Source of the DNA: Bacteroidales bacterium CF
GTDB taxonomy: Bacteria > Bacteroidota > Bacteroidia > Bacteroidales > UBA932
Reading direction: 5' to 3'
Length of the DNA: 64,000 nt
Assembly: GCA_000473305.1 (NCBI GenBank)
Contig: CP006772.1
Location: 868,001 to 932,000, forward strand
Shown here: piece after piece, positions 6,189-15,999 of the stretch
Numbering within the stretch: position 1 is the stretch's first letter
Layout: the number at the start of each line of letters is the position of its first letter
Program-made: the position numbers and the translations under genes
Notes under the pieces: generated by a model
Databases searched by the model: none
Told to the model about the DNA's origin: nothing
What the model saw: the letters and a program-made list of their open reading frames with translations, nothing else

Positions 6189-8390
6189 ATGAATATGAAA
6201 AAAACAATTTTATCAGTAATATTACTATATATTACCACATTCACTTTTGCACAGACAATTAATGGTATCGTAAAGGTACAGCGCATAAGCGGAGATGTGG
6301 AACCACTGCCATATGCCTCGGTATACTGGCTCGAAGGAAAGCTTTCTTTGGAATCGGATGAAGAGGGTAAGTTTATAATTAAAAATAACAATGCACAGAA
6401 AGTATCCCTGATAGCAACCTATATAGGTTACTCAAAGGATACGGTAGTTCTTTCCCCTGGGGAGAAAAACGCAGAGTTCCTGCTCAAAGAGGGAAATAGC
6501 CTTGATGAAGTCAGGGTTGTCGGAAGACAAGAGGGCAACTATATATCAAAGATGACTCCTGTAAAGACTGAGGTAATCTCTGCAGCAGGGTTATGCAAGA
6601 TGGCATGTTGCAACCTTGCAGAGAGCTTTGAAAATTCGGCAAGTGTCACAGTAGGTTATGCCGATGCAATAACAGGCGCCAGACAAATAAAACTACTCGG
6701 ACTATCTGGCCAATACACTCAGATGCTGGACGAAAACAGACCGGTAATGAGAGGTATTGCAGCTCCATTCGGGCTTTCGTATATCCCGGGTCAATGGCTT
6801 GAGAGCATTCAGATTGCAAAGGGGCCATCTTCTGTTGTTAACGGAATAGAGGCAATTACCGGGCAGATTAATATGGAGCACAGGAAGCCGACAGCCGAAC
6901 AACCTTTATTCATAAATCTTTTCCTCAGTGACAAACTGAGAACCGAGGCAAATGTAGCCTCTTCACTTCAATTGAACCAAAAATGGAGTACGGTGATTCT
7001 TGGTCATATCTCGAGGGATTTTATGGATCACGATGGTAACGGTGACGGTTTCAAGGACGATCCTCTGACAACTCAGTTCAATCTGTCTAATCGTTGGCTT
7101 TATGCTCCGTCAAACGGCATTCAGCTAAGATTTGGGTTTAAGGCGATGAGTGATGAAAGGATTGCCGGTATGAATGATTTCAAAGAGGATTCTGAGATGA
7201 CAAACACCCTTTGGGGATCCAATATCAAGAATAAAGGTCTGAATGGATATGCAAAGCTGGGAATTCCGCTTAATGAGGATAACTCAAAGAATATAGCCGG
7301 AGTCGTGGATTATTCTATGTATGAAATGAACTCTTTCTTTGGACACAATAGTTATGACGCAACTCAGAATTCGGTTTTTGTCAACCTGATGCTTCAGAAT
7401 CAGATAAATGACAAACATAAGTATATTGTGGGACTCAGCGGGCAATACGATAATTTTGACGAGTTCCTTAATAGTGCATCAATCGGAAGAGTAGAGCAAT
7501 CTGCCGGAGCGTACGGAGAGTATACTTACACCAATGGGGACAAGATTACTTTCGTTACAGGCCTCAGGCTGGACAACAACAACATCCACGGATGGCTTTT
7601 TGCACCTAGGATGAACTTGAAGTATGCCTTTACTGAGAAACTTATCCTCAGAGCATCCGGTGGCAGGGGATTCAGATCTCCAAATCAGGTTGCCGATAAT
7701 CTGGGTATATTGTCAACCGGCAGGCGTATCCAGCTGGAGGCAAATCCAGATATGGAGGATGCCTGGACTTATGGCATGAACCTTACCGGTTATATGCCTT
7801 TCGGCTTTGATAAAAATGCCACTCTCAGTTTTGAGTACTTCAGGACAGACTTCCAACATCAACTGATTGTTGACCAGGAGAGAGATCTTTCGGTTGTCTG
7901 GTTGTATAATCTCTCAGGTCGTTCATATACAAACACATACCAGGCGGACTTCTCTTTCCAGCCTATTGAGCGTTTTACTGTTCTTCTTACATACAGGCTT
8001 ACTGATGCTAAGGTTACACTTGATGGTCAGGGACTCGTTGAGAGGCCTCTTATGAGTAAATATAAGGGAGTTCTGAATTTGCAATATGCTACAAGGATGA
8101 ACAAGTGGACATTCGATTTTACAGCACAGCTCAATGGTCCTGCAAGGTTGCCGAATTTCATGACAGAGGAGTACTCTCCTGTATATCCTGTCCTTTATGC
8201 CCAAGTTACAAAAAGGTTCAAGAATCTTGATGTGTATATCGGGGGAGAGAATCTGACCAACTACAGGCAAAAAAATCCTATACTTAATGCAGACCAGCCG
8301 TTCAGCGAAGGTTTCAATACCACAGTAATATGGGGTCCGCTTATGGGAGTCAAATTTTACGGAGGGCTTCGCTTTACCCTTTGGAAATAA
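6189..8390 (+). CDS. TonB-dependent outer-membrane receptor
   Basis: A 733-residue TonB receptor. It has a signal peptide (about 1-21 ending TFAQ), a carboxypeptidase-D-like beta-sandwich (about 22-105), a plug (about 115-235) and a 22-strand-type barrel ending in aromatic Trp-Lys. The plug region contains a Cys-rich stretch, LCKMACCNLAESFE, seen in a receptor subgroup usually placed with metal-related genes. ATG 6195 two codons downstream is an alternative start. Its position between a His/Cys-rich protein and a metal-binding-domain protein points to uptake of a metal or metal chelate; the substrate is inferred. Confidence 0.9.
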   Translation: MNMKKTILSVILLYITTFTFAQTINGIVKVQRISGDVEPLPYASVYWLEGKLSLESDEEGKFIIKNNNAQKVSLIATYIGYSKDTVVLSPGEKNAEFLLKEGNSLDEVRVVGRQEGNYISKMTPVKTEVISAAGLCKMACCNLAESFENSASVTVGYADAITGARQIKLLGLSGQYTQMLDENRPVMRGIAAPFGLSYIPGQWLESIQIAKGPSSVVNGIEAITGQINMEHRKPTAEQPLFINLFLSDKLRTEANVASSLQLNQKWSTVILGHISRDFMDHDGNGDGFKDDPLTTQFNLSNRWLYAPSNGIQLRFGFKAMSDERIAGMNDFKEDSEMTNTLWGSNIKNKGLNGYAKLGIPLNEDNSKNIAGVVDYSMYEMNSFFGHNSYDATQNSVFVNLMLQNQINDKHKYIVGLSGQYDNFDEFLNSASIGRVEQSAGAYGEYTYTNGDKITFVTGLRLDNNNIHGWLFAPRMNLKYAFTEKLILRASGGRGFRSPNQVADNLGILSTGRRIQLEANPDMEDAWTYGMNLTGYMPFGFDKNATLSFEYFRTDFQHQLIVDQERDLSVVWLYNLSGRSYTNTYQADFSFQPIERFTVLLTYRLTDAKVTLDGQGLVERPLMSKYKGVLNLQYATRMNKWTFDFTAQLNGPARLPNFMTEEYSPVYPVLYAQVTKRFKNLDVYIGGENLTNYRQKNPILNADQPFSEGFNTTVIWGPLMGVKFYGGLRFTLWK

Positions 8391-8437
8391 ATAAACCTAT
8401 TTTAAACTTTTTACTAATTTTACAAACAATAAAAACC

Positions 8438-8755
8438 ATGAAAAATATTATCAAATCAATCTCGCTTTTACTTGTAGCATCTATCTTTATCTTCACAAAT
8501 ACAGCAAATGCCCAGAGCAAAAAGAGCAGCAAGGATGTTGAAATAACATTCTCTGTTGACATTGACTGTCCTTCATGCAAGAAAAAACTTGAGGACAAGC
8601 TGCCATTTGAGGCTGGTGTGAAAGATCTGAAAATAAATCTTGAAGAGCGCACTATCTGGATGAAGTATGACTCAAGCAAGACAGATAAGGTGAAACTTGT
8701 AAAAGCTATAGAGAAACTCGGTTATGCTGCAAAAGAGATCGAGGTTAAAAAATAG
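8438..8755 (+). CDS. secreted heavy-metal-associated (HMA, MerP-like) protein
   Basis: A 105-residue protein with a signal peptide (about 1-25, ending ANAQ) followed by one HMA domain (about 33-105). The metal motif is DCPSC with C44 and C47, a variant of the usual MxCxxC. The start at 8438 is chosen because it gives a normal signal peptide; the open frame upstream overlaps the receptor gene. It probably binds a soft metal such as copper in the periplasm and works with the preceding receptor. The next gene begins 6 bases after the stop. Confidence 0.88.
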   Translation: MKNIIKSISLLLVASIFIFTNTANAQSKKSSKDVEITFSVDIDCPSCKKKLEDKLPFEAGVKDLKINLEERTIWMKYDSSKTDKVKLVKAIEKLGYAAKEIEVKK

Positions 8756-8761
8756 CTTATA

Positions 8762-9574
8762 ATGAAAGGTCTGACCTCTCTGATTTTTTTAATGATAATC
8801 ACCTTTAATTCACTCTGTTCGCAGGTGAATAAAGGTGATTCTCCTTTTTATGAGCAGATGCGTATTCTCCCTTTTCAACAGAGGGAGGAGCTTATTGTGC
8901 GGGAAGTGCTTTCAGGAGATATTCCTGAGTATATGAGAGGTTTTGTAGAGATAAGATTTAAAAGCACAGATGCTTTCGGGGAAGGTCACAAGGTGACAAT
9001 TTTTGTTAAACCTGACTACATTACCATAGGACAGGACAAATCATCTTTCATAATTCCTATGAGCCCCGCAGCAGCGCAGAAAATTGCCGATTCCCTGAAT
9101 TGCTCATTACCTACTCCAAAGCTTGTAGATATCATCTATTCTCACTCAAAGCTCAAGGTTGAACCATTCAATTTTATTCCTCGGGGAGATAGAAATGAGA
9201 CTCCGGATATATTATATGACCATTCAAGAGTTATATTTGCACAAATCAAGGCATCCGGGTGCAATCCCGGAGTTTTTATAGCCGGGAGCAAGAAAGACAT
9301 CGTAATTACTACCGCTTTGGAAGACTCGTTGAGGAGGAGGCACAATGTTACGATCTACGGATGGCACAGATTGGACGGCACTCCTATACAGCCTGTACAC
9401 AACAAACATCTTGTAACCTATGTGGATTACAGCCATGGGGTAAGACTAGTCTCCAACAAGATCTTGATAGACGGCAAAGAGTACGACTACAGAGATATTT
9501 TGAAAGATAATGTATATCACGTGCTATTGAGCAATGAGGAAAAACCATTTAAGATAACATCATACTCATATTAG
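8762..9574 (+). CDS. secreted protein of unknown function
   Basis: A 270-residue protein with a signal peptide (about 1-20, ending LCSQ). I do not recognise the family. The C-terminal half has a patch that looks conserved, with a GWHRLDG segment followed by YVDYSHGVRLV; its Asp and His residues could form an active or metal site. It is packed 6 bases after the HMA gene and 4 bases before the GH9-deacetylase gene, so it is co-transcribed and may act on the same extracellular glycan. No function is claimed. Confidence 0.7.
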   Translation: MKGLTSLIFLMIITFNSLCSQVNKGDSPFYEQMRILPFQQREELIVREVLSGDIPEYMRGFVEIRFKSTDAFGEGHKVTIFVKPDYITIGQDKSSFIIPMSPAAAQKIADSLNCSLPTPKLVDIIYSHSKLKVEPFNFIPRGDRNETPDILYDHSRVIFAQIKASGCNPGVFIAGSKKDIVITTALEDSLRRRHNVTIYGWHRLDGTPIQPVHNKHLVTYVDYSHGVRLVSNKILIDGKEYDYRDILKDNVYHVLLSNEEKPFKITSYSY

Positions 9575-9578
9575 ATTT

Positions 9579-12077
9579 ATGAAAAAACTATTATTCACCT
9601 CTTTCCTGTTATTTTTATCATTTATGAATGTTGATTGCAATGCGCAGTCATGGATAAGGATTAATCAGGCAGGCTATCTGCCTCAGGATGTCAAGGTTGC
9701 AGTATTTATTTCACTGGACACTCTGACATCGGATCGGTTTGAAGTAATCGATGCTCTGACTTTGAAATCTGTTTTCAAGGGCAATGGCAGAAAGGTCAAT
9801 GCTAAGGTTTGGGGTATGAAAAATGCTTACAGGATGGATTTTTCATCGATCAAAACCGGCGGTGGGTACTATATTGTCTCAAACGGAGTAAAATCGCCGA
9901 ATTTCAGAATCTCTCCGGATGCTTATAGCGGTTTGTCTGATTTGATGTTGGTCTATATGAGGCAGCAGAGGTGTTATGACAATCCGTATACCGGTCAGAT
10001 CTGCCATGCAGACGACGGTTATATTGTAAACCATCCGACCAGAAATGGTGAGAAAATTGATGTAAGTGGCGGGTGGCATGATGCAACCGACTATCTCCAA
10101 TATCAGACAACCTCCGGGACCGCTCTCTATCATATGATGTTTGCTTGGCAACAGCAAAAAGATAAATCGGTGTTCAAGGATTTGTATGATGCCAGGGGAC
10201 GGAAAGGGTCTAACGGAATACCTGATATTTTGGACGAGATTAAATGGGGAATGGATTGGATGGTCAGGATGAATCCTGAGGACAAGGTTATGTTCAACCA
10301 GATTGCGGATGACAGGGATCATGCAGGGTTCAGGCTTCCACAAAATGATAAGGTTGATTACGGCTGGGGTCCTGGTAAGGGCCGGCCTGTCTATTTTGTA
10401 ACAGGAGAACCTACTGGCTTGAGAAAATGGATTAACCGTACAACAGGAGTCTCTTCAGTTGCAGGGAAGTTTGCCTCATGTTTTGCTTTGGGTGCTGAAA
10501 TCTTTAAGGAATCAGATCCGCAATTTTCAGTAAAACTGATGGAAAAGGCAAAACAGGCTTACGCATTTGCAGAGGAGAAACCGGGGAACACTCAGACAGC
10601 TTGTGTGGTCTCTCCATATTTCTACGAAGAGGATACTTATGTGGATGATATTGAACTTGCTGCGGCTACCTTTTACAATTTAAGCAATGAAACTGAATGG
10701 GTTAAAAAGGCTGATTACTGGGGTGAACTGGAGCCTGTAACTCCATGGATGGAACTAGGAAGAGGAAGACACTACCAATACTATCCTTTTATAAACCTGG
10801 GCCATTATTACCTTGCTCAATCATCTGACAAGAAGGTCAGCGATAAATATATTGCATATATGAAAGCGGGGCTTGAAAGCCTGAAAAACAGAGCTGCAGA
10901 TGATCCTTTCATTTATGGCGTGCCGTTCCTCTGGTGTTCAAACAATCTGGTCTCTGCTGCCATAACACAGGCACATCTGTACAGGAAAGTGACTAATGAT
11001 AGTACTTATCTTGAAATGGAGATGGCGTTGAGAGACTGGTTATTCGGTTGTAACCCTTGGGGAACTTCAATGATTGTCGGTTATCCCGAAGGAGGTGATT
11101 ATCCTGACTCACCTCACTCCTCATACACACAAGTAAATGGAGACCTCACAATCGGAGGTCTTGTGGATGGACCTATCTATTACGGTTTGTTTCACGAAAG
11201 GGCAGGAGGGGCTTTGAGGAATCCTGATAAATATGCACCTTTTAACAATGGCAAAGCCGTTTACCACGATGATATAGGAGATTACTCCTCAAATGAACCT
11301 ACAATGGACGGAAGCGCCGGTCTTACATACTACTTTGCAGCCATGGAGACAGAGGGGAAAGATTATGCAAAGTCTGACAATCAGGAGACAAATGTTGAAA
11401 AAGATGCCTATGGTGCAATAGTTAGGATTAACCCTGACAAGAAAACAATATATCTTGTTTTTTCAGCAGATTCAATGTTCCAGGGAGGGGAGACAATTCT
11501 CAAGACCCTCGATGCAAACAAAATTAAAGGATCTTTCTTTTTTACCGGCAACTTTCTGAGATTGGAGAGTATGAAGGGCATTATCTCAAAAATTGTGAAG
11601 AGAGGCCATTTTGTGGGAGGTCACTCTGACGGACATCTGCTTTACGCAGAATGGGGAGCTAAGCGTCAGACACTTGTGACCCCTGACAGTCTTACAGCAG
11701 ATCTTCGAAGAAACTATCAGGAGTTGTCAAAATTCGGAATCAAGCCATCCGATGCATTGTGGTATCTTCCTCCATATGAGCATTATAATGTGGAATCTGT
11801 CGAAACCGCATCCAGGGCAGGTCTTAGGACAATCAACTACACTCCGGGAACTGCCACTCCTGCAGATTACACCACACCTGACATGAAAAGTTACAAAAGC
11901 AGCAAAGAGCTTATTGATAAACTTTTTAACTTTGAAAAAGAGAAAGGGCTGAACGGGGCAATTATCCTTATTCATCCCGGTGTTCAGGATACCAGGATTG
12001 ACAAGCTTTATGACCAGCTTGGAGTAATTATAAAGAGATTGAAGAGGTTAGGCTATTCATTCGAAAGACTTAAATAA
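9579..12077 (+). CDS. glycoside hydrolase family 9 fused to a NodB-type polysaccharide deacetylase
   Basis: An 832-residue secreted enzyme with a signal peptide (about 1-23), an N-terminal Ig-like CelD domain (about 25-110), a GH9 alpha/alpha barrel (about 120-595) and a NodB/CE4-like domain (about 618-832). GH9 catalytic residues are present: D168 and D171 in GGWHDATDY, and E573 in SSNE. In the deacetylase part the His motif H682-x3-H686 (HSDGH) is intact, but the usual TFDD motif is replaced by VFSAD (627-631), leaving one Asp. The likely substrate is a beta-linked glycan carrying acetyl or N-acetyl groups. Confidence 0.9.
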   Translation: MKKLLFTSFLLFLSFMNVDCNAQSWIRINQAGYLPQDVKVAVFISLDTLTSDRFEVIDALTLKSVFKGNGRKVNAKVWGMKNAYRMDFSSIKTGGGYYIVSNGVKSPNFRISPDAYSGLSDLMLVYMRQQRCYDNPYTGQICHADDGYIVNHPTRNGEKIDVSGGWHDATDYLQYQTTSGTALYHMMFAWQQQKDKSVFKDLYDARGRKGSNGIPDILDEIKWGMDWMVRMNPEDKVMFNQIADDRDHAGFRLPQNDKVDYGWGPGKGRPVYFVTGEPTGLRKWINRTTGVSSVAGKFASCFALGAEIFKESDPQFSVKLMEKAKQAYAFAEEKPGNTQTACVVSPYFYEEDTYVDDIELAAATFYNLSNETEWVKKADYWGELEPVTPWMELGRGRHYQYYPFINLGHYYLAQSSDKKVSDKYIAYMKAGLESLKNRAADDPFIYGVPFLWCSNNLVSAAITQAHLYRKVTNDSTYLEMEMALRDWLFGCNPWGTSMIVGYPEGGDYPDSPHSSYTQVNGDLTIGGLVDGPIYYGLFHERAGGALRNPDKYAPFNNGKAVYHDDIGDYSSNEPTMDGSAGLTYYFAAMETEGKDYAKSDNQETNVEKDAYGAIVRINPDKKTIYLVFSADSMFQGGETILKTLDANKIKGSFFFTGNFLRLESMKGIISKIVKRGHFVGGHSDGHLLYAEWGAKRQTLVTPDSLTADLRRNYQELSKFGIKPSDALWYLPPYEHYNVESVETASRAGLRTINYTPGTATPADYTTPDMKSYKSSKELIDKLFNFEKEKGLNGAIILIHPGVQDTRIDKLYDQLGVIIKRLKRLGYSFERLK

Positions 12078-12088
12078 AACTATATTAT

Positions 12089-12940
12089 ATGTACAAGATA
12101 ATCAAGAAAGTGGATCTTACTCCAATTATAACTCTGATGGAGGTTGATGCACCCAGAATGGCTCATTCGGCACAACCGGGGCAATTCCTGATTGTCAGGG
12201 CGCATGATAGAGGTGAGAGAATCCCTCTTACAATATGCGACTTTGACAGAGAGAGGGGTAGTGTTACAATCGTAACTCAGGTAGTGGGTGCTTCGAGCAG
12301 ACAGATCTGCCATCTTAATGAAGGGGATTCATTTACCGATTTTGCAGGACCTCTTGGCCAGCCTTCCGAATTTATTCACAAAAGCAGTAAGGAGCTGTCG
12401 GAGATGAAGTTTCTCTTTATTGCCGGGGGACTTGGTACAGCTCCGGTCTATCCTCAGGTGAAATTCCTTCACTCGATGGGTGCAAAGGTTGATGTTATAA
12501 TTGGGGCAAAAAACAAGGATTTACTCATTTTTGAGAACGAGATGAGGTCTATATGTGATAATCTTTACATTTGTACGGATGATGGAAGCTACGGCAAGAA
12601 GGGGCTTGTTACCGAGATGCTGAAAGAGCTTATGGATTCCGGTAAAAAGTATGACCAGGCAATTGCTATCGGCCCGATGATAATGATGAAATTTGTCACC
12701 CTGACTGCAAAACCATATAGCCTTCCGCTTATTGTCAGCCTTAACACATTGATGGTGGACGGTACCGGTATGTGCGGAGCATGCAGGGTCTCTGTCGGAG
12801 GAAAAACCAAATTTGCCTGTGTTGACGGACCTGAGTTTGATGCTTATCAGGTAGATTTTGACGAAGCTATGAGAAGACAGATGATGTACAAGAATATTGA
12901 GGTTGAAGCGGACCATAAATGTAAAATCGGATTACACTGA
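12089..12940 (+). CDS. nfnA: NfnA-type FAD/NAD-binding subunit
   Basis: A 283-residue sulfide/dihydroorotate dehydrogenase-like flavoprotein. It has an N-terminal FAD barrel (about 1-95), an NAD(P)-binding domain with GGLGTAPV (about 110-210) and a C-terminal [2Fe-2S] site with D-G-T-G-M-C229-GAC232 and C244. In the family this subunit pairs with NfnB to couple NADH, NADPH and reduced ferredoxin by electron bifurcation. The nfnB gene starts one base after this stop, which supports the pairing. SudB is another name used for homologues. Confidence 0.9.
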   Translation: MYKIIKKVDLTPIITLMEVDAPRMAHSAQPGQFLIVRAHDRGERIPLTICDFDRERGSVTIVTQVVGASSRQICHLNEGDSFTDFAGPLGQPSEFIHKSSKELSEMKFLFIAGGLGTAPVYPQVKFLHSMGAKVDVIIGAKNKDLLIFENEMRSICDNLYICTDDGSYGKKGLVTEMLKELMDSGKKYDQAIAIGPMIMMKFVTLTAKPYSLPLIVSLNTLMVDGTGMCGACRVSVGGKTKFACVDGPEFDAYQVDFDEAMRRQMMYKNIEVEADHKCKIGLH

Positions 12941-12941
12941 T

Positions 12942-14327
12942 ATGAGAAATAAAATACCAAGAGTTCCTGTCAGAGAGCAGGACCCGGCTGTTAGAGCAAA
13001 AAACTTTGAAGAGGTTTGTTACGGTTATAATGCAGAGGAGGCCCAAATGGAGGCTTCGCGTTGTCTGGGGTGTAAAAAGCCTTCATGTATAGCACAATGT
13101 CCGGTCTCAATCCAGATTCCTCAATTTATTTATGAAGTTGAGCAGGGTAATTTTGCTGAAGCTGCTGCTATCATTGCAAAAGATAGTTCACTCCCTGCAG
13201 TATGCGGCCGCGTCTGCCCACAGGAGTCACAATGCGAGGGTTCATGTATACTCGGAGTTAAGGGTGAGCCTGTGGCAATTGGAAAACTCGAGAGGTTTGT
13301 AGCTGACTGGGCTCGTGAAAACGGTGTACGTTTCTCTGACAAGAAAGAGGCTAACGGCCATAAAGTTGCAATCATTGGAAGTGGCCCTGCCGGCTTAGCT
13401 TGCGCAGCAGACCTTGCAAAAAACGGATATGATGTTACAATTTTTGAGGCGCTCCACGAACCGGGTGGAGTCCTTCAATACGGAATACCTGAATTCAGAC
13501 TTCCTAAAGAGCTTGTTGTCAGGACAGAGGTTGAGAATGTCCGTTCACTCGGAGTCAAGATTGAGACAAATGTTGTCGTAGGCCGTACCGTTACTGTCGA
13601 CTCACTGATTGAGGATGAAGGTTTTTCAGCTGTATTTATTGGTTCCGGGGCTGGTCTTCCTAAGTTTATGGGTATCCCGGGAGAAAATCTCAACGGAGTT
13701 GTTTCTGCCAATGAATTCCTTACAAGGAACAACCTGATGAGAGCATATGATCCTGATTATGATACTCCGATTTATGTAGGTAAAAGAGTTGCGGTAGTTG
13801 GCGGCGGAAATGTTGCCATGGATGCTGCGAGAACAGCTCTCAGACTGGGAGCGGAGGTGACAATCGTATACAGAAGGACTGAGAAGGAGCTTCCGGCAAG
13901 GGTTGAGGAGGTTCATCATGCCAAGCAGGAGGGAATAGATTTTAAAATGCTTACAAATCCTGTGGAGGTTTTAGGAAATGAGAAGGGTTGGGTTACCGGT
14001 CTGAAATGTATCAAAATGGAGCTGGGTGAGCCGGATGAGAGCGGCCGACGTTCTCCTGTGCCTGTCCCGGATTCTGAGTTTGATATAGAAACAGATGTTG
14101 TTGTTATGTCTTTGGGAACCTCTCCAAATCCGCTGATTGCATCAACAACACCCGGTCTGGAGACAAACAGATGGAAATGTGTGGTTGCGGATGATAATGG
14201 AGCCACCTCAAAGGCCGGAGTATTTGCCGGAGGTGATGTAGTTACCGGTGCAGCAACAGTCATTCTGGCCATGGGAGCAGGGAGAAAGGCGGCAGAGGCT
14301 ATTGATAGTTATATAAAGTCGAAGTAG
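12942..14327 (+). CDS. nfnB: NfnB / glutamate-synthase-small-subunit-like oxidoreductase
   Basis: A 461-residue FAD-dependent NADP oxidoreductase. The N-terminal domain has two Cys clusters (CLGCKKPSCIAQCP and CGRVCPQESQCEGSC) that bind [4Fe-4S] centres. FAD-binding GSGPAGLACA and NADP-binding GGGNVAMDAA follow, with a C-terminal GAGRKAAEAI. ATG 12942 is chosen because it follows the nfnA stop directly and gives the normal N terminus; an open frame 15 codons longer overlaps nfnA. With nfnA it forms the electron-bifurcating transhydrogenase, often annotated gltA or sudA. Confidence 0.9.
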   Translation: MRNKIPRVPVREQDPAVRAKNFEEVCYGYNAEEAQMEASRCLGCKKPSCIAQCPVSIQIPQFIYEVEQGNFAEAAAIIAKDSSLPAVCGRVCPQESQCEGSCILGVKGEPVAIGKLERFVADWARENGVRFSDKKEANGHKVAIIGSGPAGLACAADLAKNGYDVTIFEALHEPGGVLQYGIPEFRLPKELVVRTEVENVRSLGVKIETNVVVGRTVTVDSLIEDEGFSAVFIGSGAGLPKFMGIPGENLNGVVSANEFLTRNNLMRAYDPDYDTPIYVGKRVAVVGGGNVAMDAARTALRLGAEVTIVYRRTEKELPARVEEVHHAKQEGIDFKMLTNPVEVLGNEKGWVTGLKCIKMELGEPDESGRRSPVPVPDSEFDIETDVVVMSLGTSPNPLIASTTPGLETNRWKCVVADDNGATSKAGVFAGGDVVTGAATVILAMGAGRKAAEAIDSYIKSK

Positions 14328-14338
14328 TACTTTTTGTA

Positions 14339-14346
14339 TATCTTTG
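14339..14346 (+). promoter_or_regulatory. -7 element TATCTTTG upstream of hisS
   Basis: A perfect TAnnTTTG element 24 bases upstream of the hisS start, just after the nfnB stop. The -33 element is not obvious. It separates hisS from the upstream nfn operon. Confidence 0.55.
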
Positions 14347-14370
14347 CCTGATATTTTAAACTAGCTTTAA

Positions 14371-15735
14371 ATGGCACAAAAACCTTCAATTCCGAAAGGA
14401 ACGAGAGATTTCTCTCCTGTGGAGATGTCCCGCAGGGACTACATATTCAACAATATAAAGAGTGTCTTCAAACTCTATGGCTACTCTCCGATAGAGACTC
14501 CTGCCATGGAGAATCTGTCCACTCTTTTAGGGAAGTATGGCGATGAGGGAGATAAGTTGCTCTTCAAAATACTCAACTCCGGTGAGGCATTTGCCGGAGT
14601 CGATTCAAAGATGCTGGAAAGCAGTAATTCGCTCTCTCTCAAAGTTTGCGAAAAAGGGCTAAGATATGATCTTACAGTTCCCTTTGCCAGATTTGTAGTT
14701 CAGCATCAGAATGAACTGGCATTCCCATTTAAGCGCTATCAGATACAACCGGTATGGAGGGCAGACCGCCCGCAGAAGGGCCGTTACAGGGAGTTTTACC
14801 AGTGTGATGTAGATGTTATCGGAAGCAAGTCTCTGCTCAACGAACTGGAGCTGGTGCAGATTGTCGATGATGTTTTTGAAAAACTCGGTATTGATGTTAC
14901 AATTAAGATTAACAACCGAAAGATCCTGACCGGTATCTCTGAAATAGTAGGTTATCCTGATAAGCTCACTGATATCACAGTTGCGATTGATAAGATAGAC
15001 AAGATAGGGCTCGATGAGGTGAAGAACGAGCTTAGAGAGAGAGGAATAGATGAAAGGGCTATTGAGACCATTGAACCTGTTTTACTATTAAAGGGAACCA
15101 CCCAGCATAAGCTGGATGTGATGAGAGATCTTTTGAAGGGTTCTGAGACCGGGCTCAAGGGTGTTGATGAGATAGCCAAAGTCTTTGAACTTGTCCGTTT
15201 AACCGGAGTGAAACAGACAGTTGAACTGGATCTCTCTCTGGCAAGAGGTTTGAATTACTATACCGGTGCAATATTTGAGGTAAAGGCAAATAATGTGGAG
15301 ATGGGAAGCATTTGCGGGGGAGGCAGATACGATGATCTTACAGGTATTTTCGGACTGCCCGGTGTTTCCGGAGTGGGAATATCTTTCGGAGCCGACAGGA
15401 TTTACGATGTATTGCTGACCCTTGATAAATTTCCGAAAGAGGTGATTGAAGGTACAAAAGTTCTGATTGCAAATTTTGGAGAAGAGGAGGTAGAACTCTT
15501 GTTGCCTTTATTGAAACAGTTGCGGTCTAACGGCGTTGTGGCAGAGGTCTATGCCGAATCTCAGAAGCTGAAAAAGCAGTTTGACTATGCTGTGAAGCGA
15601 GGTATACGATATATGCTGATTGCCGGCCGGGAAGAGATTACGAAGAACCAGTACAACCTCAAGGATCTTATTACAGGAGAACAAATTTCTTTTGGATCGG
15701 AGGAGCTTGTTGACAGGCTTTTATCAAACAAATAA
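14371..15735 (+). CDS. hisS: histidyl-tRNA synthetase
   Basis: A 454-residue class II synthetase that charges tRNA-His. The N terminus has [10 protein letters not shown], motif 2 lies at [17 protein letters not shown], the histidine-specific element is [10 protein letters not shown], and the C-terminal anticodon-binding domain (about 360-454) ends the protein. The length is normal for Bacteroidota. It stands alone between its own promoter and the tRNA-fMet promoter. Confidence 0.96.
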   Translation: MAQKPSIPKGTRDFSPVEMSRRDYIFNNIKSVFKLYGYSPIETPAMENLSTLLGKYGDEGDKLLFKILNSGEAFAGVDSKMLESSNSLSLKVCEKGLRYDLTVPFARFVVQHQNELAFPFKRYQIQPVWRADRPQKGRYREFYQCDVDVIGSKSLLNELELVQIVDDVFEKLGIDVTIKINNRKILTGISEIVGYPDKLTDITVAIDKIDKIGLDEVKNELRERGIDERAIETIEPVLLLKGTTQHKLDVMRDLLKGSETGLKGVDEIAKVFELVRLTGVKQTVELDLSLARGLNYYTGAIFEVKANNVEMGSICGGGRYDDLTGIFGLPGVSGVGISFGADRIYDVLLTLDKFPKEVIEGTKVLIANFGEEEVELLLPLLKQLRSNGVVAEVYAESQKLKKQFDYAVKRGIRYMLIAGREEITKNQYNLKDLITGEQISFGSEELVDRLLSNK

Positions 15736-15755
15736 AGGAATAACAGGAAAATAGA

Positions 15756-15786
15756 TTTGCACTTTGCGGATTTTGTGTTACCTTTG
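15756..15786 (+). promoter_or_regulatory. promoter of the initiator tRNA gene
   Basis: TTTG at 15756-15759 and TACCTTTG at 15779-15786, spaced by 19 bases, form a full consensus promoter that ends 11 bases before the mature tRNA. Confidence 0.8.
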
Positions 15787-15797
15787 CGATCCAATAC

Positions 15798-15870
<73 letters not shown>

Positions 15871-15872
15871 CT

Positions 15873-15903
15873 AAAAAACGCCGACATTAGTCGGCGTTTT
15901 TTT
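15873..15903 (+). terminator. intrinsic terminator after tRNA-fMet
   Basis: A 9-base-pair stem AACGCCGAC / GTCGGCGTT with loop ATTA (extended by flanking A-T pairs) is followed by a run of Ts. It ends the tRNA transcript. Confidence 0.9.
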
Positions 15904-15927
15904 CTTTTTGAGATAGTGGGTTTCTAA

Positions 15928-15958
15928 TTGATTATATGCTTTTTTGTATTTATCTTTA
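15928..15958 (+). promoter_or_regulatory. probable promoter of the thioredoxin-fold protein gene
   Basis: TTG at 15928-15930 and TATCTTTA at 15951-15958 (7/8 match to TAnnTTTG), spacer 20 bases, 41 bases upstream of ATG 16000. Confidence 0.45.
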
Positions 15959-15999
15959 TCAAATAAATCACAATTAGATAGTTAATAAAAATCAACGCT

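Noticed and set aside
13916-14272. Minus-strand open frame of 118 codons inside nfnB
   Set aside because: It lies entirely within a well-supported gene in another frame and has no recognisable product or start signal.
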